Assembly (NCBI GenBank): GCA_017615635.1
Contig: JAFZZR010000079.1
Span: 1-64,000, forward strand
DNA length: 64,000 nt
Direction of reading: 5' to 3'
Source: Lentisphaeria bacterium
GTDB lineage: Bacteria; Verrucomicrobiota; Lentisphaeria; Victivallales; UBA1829
In this document: piece after piece, positions 59,967 to 64,000 of the stretch
Position numbering within the stretch: position 1 is the stretch's first letter
Layout of the letters: the number at the start of each line of letters is the position of its first letter
The notes under the pieces: model-generated
Seen by the model: only the letters and a program-made list of their open reading frames with translations
Told to the model about the DNA's origin: nothing
The model's database searches: none
Translations under genes and position numbers: made by a program

Positions 59967-60883
59967 GAAAAGCGTTCAACAAGGAACTTCTGAAAATCGC
60001 GAAGCAGGATCCCCGTGTCTTCATGATCCTGGCGGATATCGGGTACGGCGAGATCGAGGAATTTGCCGAGACCTTCCCGGATCGTTTCATCAACTGCGGC
60101 GTAGCCGAGCAGAATATGACCGGCGTGGCTTGCGGCGTGGCCATGGAGGGCAATATCGCCATCACCTATTCCATCGCCAACTTTCCGACGCTGCGCTGTC
60201 TGGAGCAGGTGCGCAACGACGTCTGCTACCACAACGCCAATGTGAAGATCGTCATCATCGGCGGCGGCATGGCCTACGGCGAACTGGGCATCTCCCATCA
60301 TTCTACCGAGGATATCGCCATCATGCGGTCCCTGCCGAACCTCGTCGTCCTGGCGCCCTGCGACAAGGCCGAGACCATCGCGCTCACCGACGCCATGATG
60401 GCCTACGAAGGTCCGGTCTACTTCCGCTGCGGATACAAGAACGAGCCCGACATCCATTCCGGCCCTGTCGAGGTGAAGATCGGCGGTTCCGCGCAGATCC
60501 GCGACGGCAAGGCCGCCACCGTGTTCTTTGCGGGGACGGTGGGGATCAATGCCGTCAAAGCGGTCGAACAGCTGGCGCAGGAAGGGATCGAGTGCCGTCT
60601 GGTCAGTCTCTACTCCATCAAGCCTATCGACAAGGCGGCGATCCTGCGGGCCGCAAAGGAGACGGGCGGGATCGTGGTGCTGGAGGAGCACAACATCTGC
60701 GGCGGCGTGGGCAGCGCCGTGGCCGAAGTTCTCATGGATGAGGGTGCGGGCAATGTGCTCTTCAAGCGTCTGGCCATGCCGGACGTCAACGCCACCAAGG
60801 TGGGCTGTCAGGCCTGGATGCGCGAGCAATACGGCCTCGGCGTGAAGGATGTGGTCAACGCAGTCCGGGAGATCGTCAAATAA
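59963..60883 (+). CDS. Transketolase C-terminal (pyrimidine-binding) subunit
   Basis: 306 aa. The catalytic-partner Glu lies in INCGVAEQNMTGVACGVAM, and the C-terminal Rossmann-like domain follows (TVFFAGTVGINAVKAVEQL, SLYSIKPIDKAAI, GGIVVLEEHNICGG). It pairs with the N-terminal subunit to make a complete transketolase/DXP-synthase-like enzyme. ATGA overlap with the previous gene. A stretch of it, about 60647-60676, is repeated with two silent differences in the chimeric remnant downstream. Confidence 0.93.
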   Translation: MRKAFNKELLKIAKQDPRVFMILADIGYGEIEEFAETFPDRFINCGVAEQNMTGVACGVAMEGNIAITYSIANFPTLRCLEQVRNDVCYHNANVKIVIIGGGMAYGELGISHHSTEDIAIMRSLPNLVVLAPCDKAETIALTDAMMAYEGPVYFRCGYKNEPDIHSGPVEVKIGGSAQIRDGKAATVFFAGTVGINAVKAVEQLAQEGIECRLVSLYSIKPIDKAAILRAAKETGGIVVLEEHNICGGVGSAVAEVLMDEGAGNVLFKRLAMPDVNATKVGCQAWMREQYGLGVKDVVNAVREIVK

Positions 60884-60903
60884 AATCAAGGAAAAAACAG
60901 CAA

Positions 60904-61662
60904 ATGATTCTTGACCGTTTCAAACTGAATGGGAAAAAGGCTCTGGTCACCGGAGCCGGACGCGGGATCGGCAGAGGATTGGCGCAGGCGCTTGCCGAAG
61001 CCGGTGCCGATGTCGCGATTGTCGATCTGATTGCCGAAAATGCCGAAAAGACAGCTGCGGAAATCAACCGGGCCACGGGCCGCAGAACAATTGCCGTCTC
61101 CTGCGATATTTCCAACGCGGAAAGCGTCAACGCAATGGTTGAAAAAGTCATTGCCGAATTCGGACGGCTGGATATCGCGGTCAACAATGCCGGGATCTCC
61201 ATTCCGATCAAAGGGATCCTGGATGTTTCCGCCGACGAATGGAAAAAACAGATGGACGTCAACCTCAACGGCACCTGGAACTGTCTGAAAGCCGAAGCCA
61301 AGGTCATGATCCCCAACGGATACGGTAAAATCATCAATACCGGTTCGATTTGCGGCCATGTGATCTGGCCCGATCCCCAGCTGCCGTACAGCGTTTCGAA
61401 AGCGGCCGTCATCCACATGACCCGTGCTGCCGCCGCGGAACTGATCAAACACGGCATCCGGGTCAACTGCATCTCCCCGGGCGTGACCAAAGTGGCGGAT
61501 CTTTTCCCGGAAGTCGTGGATGTGTTTTTCAAAACGGCACCGATCGACCGTTTCGGTTCGCCTGCCGACCATCAGGGCGCCGTGGTTTACCTGGCTTCCG
61601 AAGTTTCCGATTTCATGGTCGGTCAGGAACTCGTCCTGGACGGCGGATACACTATAATGTGA
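60904..61662 (+). CDS. SDR-family oxidoreductase
   Basis: 252 aa, classical short-chain dehydrogenase. NAD(P) motif ALVTGAGRGIGRGLAQAL, NNAG at about 97, catalytic Ser in NTGSICGHV and YSVSK, and the family C-terminus VGQELVLDGGYTIM. It follows the transketolase genes by 20 bases on the same transcript, so a sugar or polyol dehydrogenase feeding the pathway is likely. The substrate is not predictable. AAGGA lies about twelve bases before the ATG. Confidence 0.92.
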   Translation: MILDRFKLNGKKALVTGAGRGIGRGLAQALAEAGADVAIVDLIAENAEKTAAEINRATGRRTIAVSCDISNAESVNAMVEKVIAEFGRLDIAVNNAGISIPIKGILDVSADEWKKQMDVNLNGTWNCLKAEAKVMIPNGYGKIINTGSICGHVIWPDPQLPYSVSKAAVIHMTRAAAAELIKHGIRVNCISPGVTKVADLFPEVVDVFFKTAPIDRFGSPADHQGAVVYLASEVSDFMVGQELVLDGGYTIM

Positions 61663-61681
61663 AAAATCAGGAGCAGGAGAT

Positions 61682-61795
61682 ATGGAACGTCTGAAAGGGA
61701 AAACCGTGATCGTGACCGGCGGCGCAGGCGGTATCGGACGGGCCGCGAAGGAGACGGGCGGTATCGTGCGGGAAGACGTCCGCACAGACAGGTAA
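61682..61795 (+). pseudogene. Chimeric remnant: SDR N-terminus joined to a transketolase fragment
   Basis: CAGGAGATATG starts a 37-codon frame. It begins as an SDR (MERLKGKTVIVTGGAGGIGR), then continues with RAAKETGGIV, which is the same as the transketolase C-subunit at about 60647-60676: 28 of 30 bases agree, both differences silent. After that it runs out of similarity and stops. This looks like the scar of a deletion between a second SDR and a second, slightly diverged transketolase gene. It may still be translated as a short peptide. Confidence 0.7.
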
Positions 61796-61812
61796 AAACG
61801 GTGCGTTTTTTT
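61780..61812 (+). terminator. Weak terminator after the remnant
   Basis: CGCAC, a long loop, GTGCG, then eight Ts. Only five pairs, so low confidence. Confidence 0.35.
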
Positions 61813-61838
61813 TAACTTTGCGGAATCGGTCTGTACAC

Positions 61839-61867
61839 TTGCAAGGGGATGTCTTCCGGTGTAAATT
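61839..61867 (+). promoter_or_regulatory. Promoter of the second GH78 gene, with inverted repeat
   Basis: TTGCAA, 17 bases, TAAATT. CTTCCGG, twelve bases, CCGGAAG (61853-61878) straddles the -10, the position of a repressor site. Confidence 0.6.
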
Positions 61868-61903
61868 ATGTCCGGAAGTACAACCTGAACAAGGAGAGAG
61901 AGA

Positions 61904-64000
61904 ATGGATCCCAAAATCAGCGGAACAGACGGAACTCGTGCTGTAAGTTTCTGGATCGCACCCGAGGGTGAAGAGACGCGGAAAAACTGTCACTTCTTTG
62001 CGAAGAAGACGTTTTCCGTATCCGACGTTCCGGAGAGTCTGGAACTCAAGATCGCCTGCGAGAGTTACTATCTTCTGGAGATCAACGGAATCACGGTCGG
62101 GCGCGGCCCGGCGCGCGGATCGAGCACCATTTACTTCTACGATACTCACGAGATCGCCGGATATCTCCGTCCGGGCGCCAACACCCTGAGGGTGGAGGTG
62201 CTCTGCATGAATATCCCCACAGGCCGGAACATTCCCCTGCAGGCGGCGCTCCGGGTGGAATGCGGCAGTCTGTTCGGCAGTGACGACACCTGGGCGATGG
62301 GACTTCGGGACCGGGAATGGCCCGGCGAGCCGCCGTTCTACAATATGCAGCAGGGATACTGCGAGTGGCGCGATCTGCGCGAGGAGAAGAATTTCCGCCG
62401 CGTGCGCGCCGTGATCGTCCCGGACGGTTCGCCTGTCTGCCGCCGCAGGCTTCTGCCTGCCGGGATCCCGCTCCCCCTCGAACGGGAATATCTGCCCGGA
62501 GAATGCCTGTTTCCTGCGCTGGTTCCCGAGGCGGATCTCTCGGATACGCGCATCGCCGTGCTGGGCGATGCCGAATCGCATGCCCCTGCGCCGGACGGCC
62601 TGGAATCGGCCCTGGCGGAGCTGACGCTCGGCGGGGACCATGCGGTAGCCCTCCCGGTCCCTCCGGATCACGGAGGTCTTACCATGATCTTCCATTTCGA
62701 CCGCCTGATCTCCGGCCGTTTCGAGGTGGAATTGGAGGCTCCCGCCGGAACCGTGGCCGATATCGCCCACGAGGAGTCGCTTCTGCCCGGCGGACGGCTC
62801 CGCAGCGATCACACCGCCACGAATCCCACGTACAATCACAGCGACCGGTATATTCTGAAGGAGGGACGCCAGACGGCCGGCAATTTCATGGTGGACCGCG
62901 GATTCCGTTATGTGAGGCTGACCCTCCGCAATTTCGAACGGCCCGTCGTACTGCGCCGGGTTCGCGGGATCAACCGCCGGTATCCTTTCGGTTCGAGGAG
63001 CCGGTTTACCTGCAGCGACCATCGGCTGAACCGGCTCTGGGAGACCGCGGCGGAGACCATTTCCGCGTGCACGACCGATGTTTTCACCGACTGTCCGTGG
63101 CGGGAACGTCTTTTCTTCATCAACGACTTCGTGGTGGAAAACCGGAGCGCGCTCCAGCTCTTCGGCGATCCCGGACTCCATCGGCACGCCTTCCGGATGA
63201 TTTTCTCCGAGGCCGATGAGAACGGCATCATTCCCTGCGTGATCCCCAATTCCAGACCCTCTCTGTTTTTTCACGGATTCCCCGCTGACACCGCCCTGGG
63301 ATACATCCTTTCCGCCGACCTCACGCTGCCCCTTTCCCTTTGTGAATACTGGCTCTATACAGGCGATGCCGAACTCGTTCGCGAAGGGTATCCCGTTTTG
63401 CAGACCATGATGCAGACCTTCCGGCAATGGAAGAATGAGCGCGGCGTTCTGGAACTGCCGCGCCGTTACTGCGCGGTCAACAACTTCTTCGACTGGTCCT
63501 TCGAACTGAACGGAGTCCAGATCCCCTCCGCCGGCAGCTCTCTCATGAATTCTCTTTACATCATCGCCCTGAAGGCCATGGAGGAGCTGAAAGTCCCCGC
63601 GGGCGACACTTCTTCCGATTTCTCCGGGGAGATCCGGTCCATGCAGGATGCGACCTGGCGGGAGTTCTGCGATCCCGCAGGCGGATTCCTGCGCGATTGC
63701 CGGGAATACGTTGTCAACCGGGAGGAACTGGACCTGTGCGGTGTGCCTGATTTCGGCAAGGCGAAGATCCGGACCAGCCGCGTTGCCCAGGCACTGGCTC
63801 TGCTGGCCGGTATGGGCTCGGATCCGGCCCGGCGGGAGATTCTGGAGAAAGACCTGATGTCCAAAGAGAATTTCGATCCGGAACTCTTTTACGGATCCTT
63901 CCTCCTGCTGGCCATGAAGAAGCAGGGGCTTTTCCGCGAGGCTCTCGATCATATCCGGCACTTCTGGGGGCCGATCCTGGATTCCGGATGTTCCACGATC
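61904..64000 (+). CDS. Alpha-L-rhamnosidase-like protein (GH78), 3' end outside the window
   Basis: 699 codons visible, then the edge. AAGGAGAGAGA precedes the ATG. N-terminal beta-sandwich domains (FFAKKTFSVSDVPESLELKI, YYLLEINGITVGRGPARG) are followed by the GH78 barrel: FTDCPWRERLFFINDF at about 394-409 and the RYVRLTLRNF strand before it. It shares the D-C-P-W-R-E core with the other GH78 gene of the window but little else, so they are not a recent duplication. No signal peptide. It has its own promoter and follows the transketolase unit; the catalytic C-terminal part is not in view. Confidence 0.85.
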   Translation, partial: MDPKISGTDGTRAVSFWIAPEGEETRKNCHFFAKKTFSVSDVPESLELKIACESYYLLEINGITVGRGPARGSSTIYFYDTHEIAGYLRPGANTLRVEVLCMNIPTGRNIPLQAALRVECGSLFGSDDTWAMGLRDREWPGEPPFYNMQQGYCEWRDLREEKNFRRVRAVIVPDGSPVCRRRLLPAGIPLPLEREYLPGECLFPALVPEADLSDTRIAVLGDAESHAPAPDGLESALAELTLGGDHAVALPVPPDHGGLTMIFHFDRLISGRFEVELEAPAGTVADIAHEESLLPGGRLRSDHTATNPTYNHSDRYILKEGRQTAGNFMVDRGFRYVRLTLRNFERPVVLRRVRGINRRYPFGSRSRFTCSDHRLNRLWETAAETISACTTDVFTDCPWRERLFFINDFVVENRSALQLFGDPGLHRHAFRMIFSEADENGIIPCVIPNSRPSLFFHGFPADTALGYILSADLTLPLSLCEYWLYTGDAELVREGYPVLQTMMQTFRQWKNERGVLELPRRYCAVNNFFDWSFELNGVQIPSAGSSLMNSLYIIALKAMEELKVPAGDTSSDFSGEIRSMQDATWREFCDPAGGFLRDCREYVVNREELDLCGVPDFGKAKIRTSRVAQALALLAGMGSDPARREILEKDLMSKENFDPELFYGSFLLLAMKKQGLFREALDHIRHFWGPILDSGCSTI

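Noticed and set aside
1-64000. tRNA, rRNA, CRISPR arrays, IS transposases and prophage genes
   Set aside because: Looked for in the intergenic spaces and among the proteins; none seen.

Overview
The window looks like a chromosomal segment from a member of the PVC superphylum, most probably a gut-type Lentisphaerota (Victivallales-like) bacterium. The grounds are three short exported proteins with a type IV pilin-like N-terminus plus an H-X9-DG motif, an unusual density of glycoside hydrolases each with its own regulator, a PVC-style Ser/Thr kinase with a C-terminal sensor region, and moderately high-GC coding sequence. This is inference from gene content; there is no rRNA in the window. Promoters of the form TTGAnn-N16/17-TAwATT can be read before many operons, so transcription units can be drawn with some confidence.

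Layout. 1-3112: flippase-like membrane protein (partial), trmL, a small lipoprotein and an MFS transporter. 3203-5521: sodium/solute symporter. 5782-12382: first carbohydrate module (pseudopilin, GH42-like enzyme and secreted GH with CBM9-like tail, facing a divergent GntR/LacI-type regulator). 12505-15585: a 1026-aa GH42-like protein of unknown family. 15714-22355: operon of RpiR regulator, extended mannose-6-phosphate isomerase, a ROK kinase fused to an SGNH esterase, and a GH42 enzyme. 22361-28179: second module (GntR regulator, pseudopilin, secreted glycan-binding protein, GH39-like enzyme) bounded by 32-bp direct repeats. 28158-33397: GH78, AraC regulator, sialate O-acetylesterase. 33907-40452: third module (LacI regulator, GH2, pseudopilin, DUF4838 protein). 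40453-43825: a gene-poor stretch with a candidate structured RNA, then an exported coiled-coil protein and two lipoproteins. 43991-48827: indolepyruvate oxidoreductase operon with aminotransferase and phenylacetate-CoA-ligase-like protein. 48916-55665: topoisomerase IV genes and a kinase. 55752-64000: DeoR regulator and glycerol-3-phosphate dehydrogenase-like gene, ROK repressor, split transketolase, SDR, a chimeric gene remnant and a second GH78 enzyme running off the edge.

How it fits together. Most of the window serves degradation of complex glycans. Secreted proteins and pseudopilins act outside the inner membrane, while many glycosidases (GH42, GH2, GH39, GH78, the esterase) have no signal peptide and probably work in the cytoplasm on imported oligosaccharides, followed by phosphorylation, isomerisation and pentose-phosphate steps. 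The strongest candidates for undescribed biology are the repeated regulator / H-X9-DG pseudopilin / glycosidase cassette (one copy between direct repeats), the ROK-SGNH fusion, a kinase with a WNK-like relocated lysine, a structured RNA near 40.6-40.85 kb, and a transketolase gene with an in-frame UAA at codon 5.
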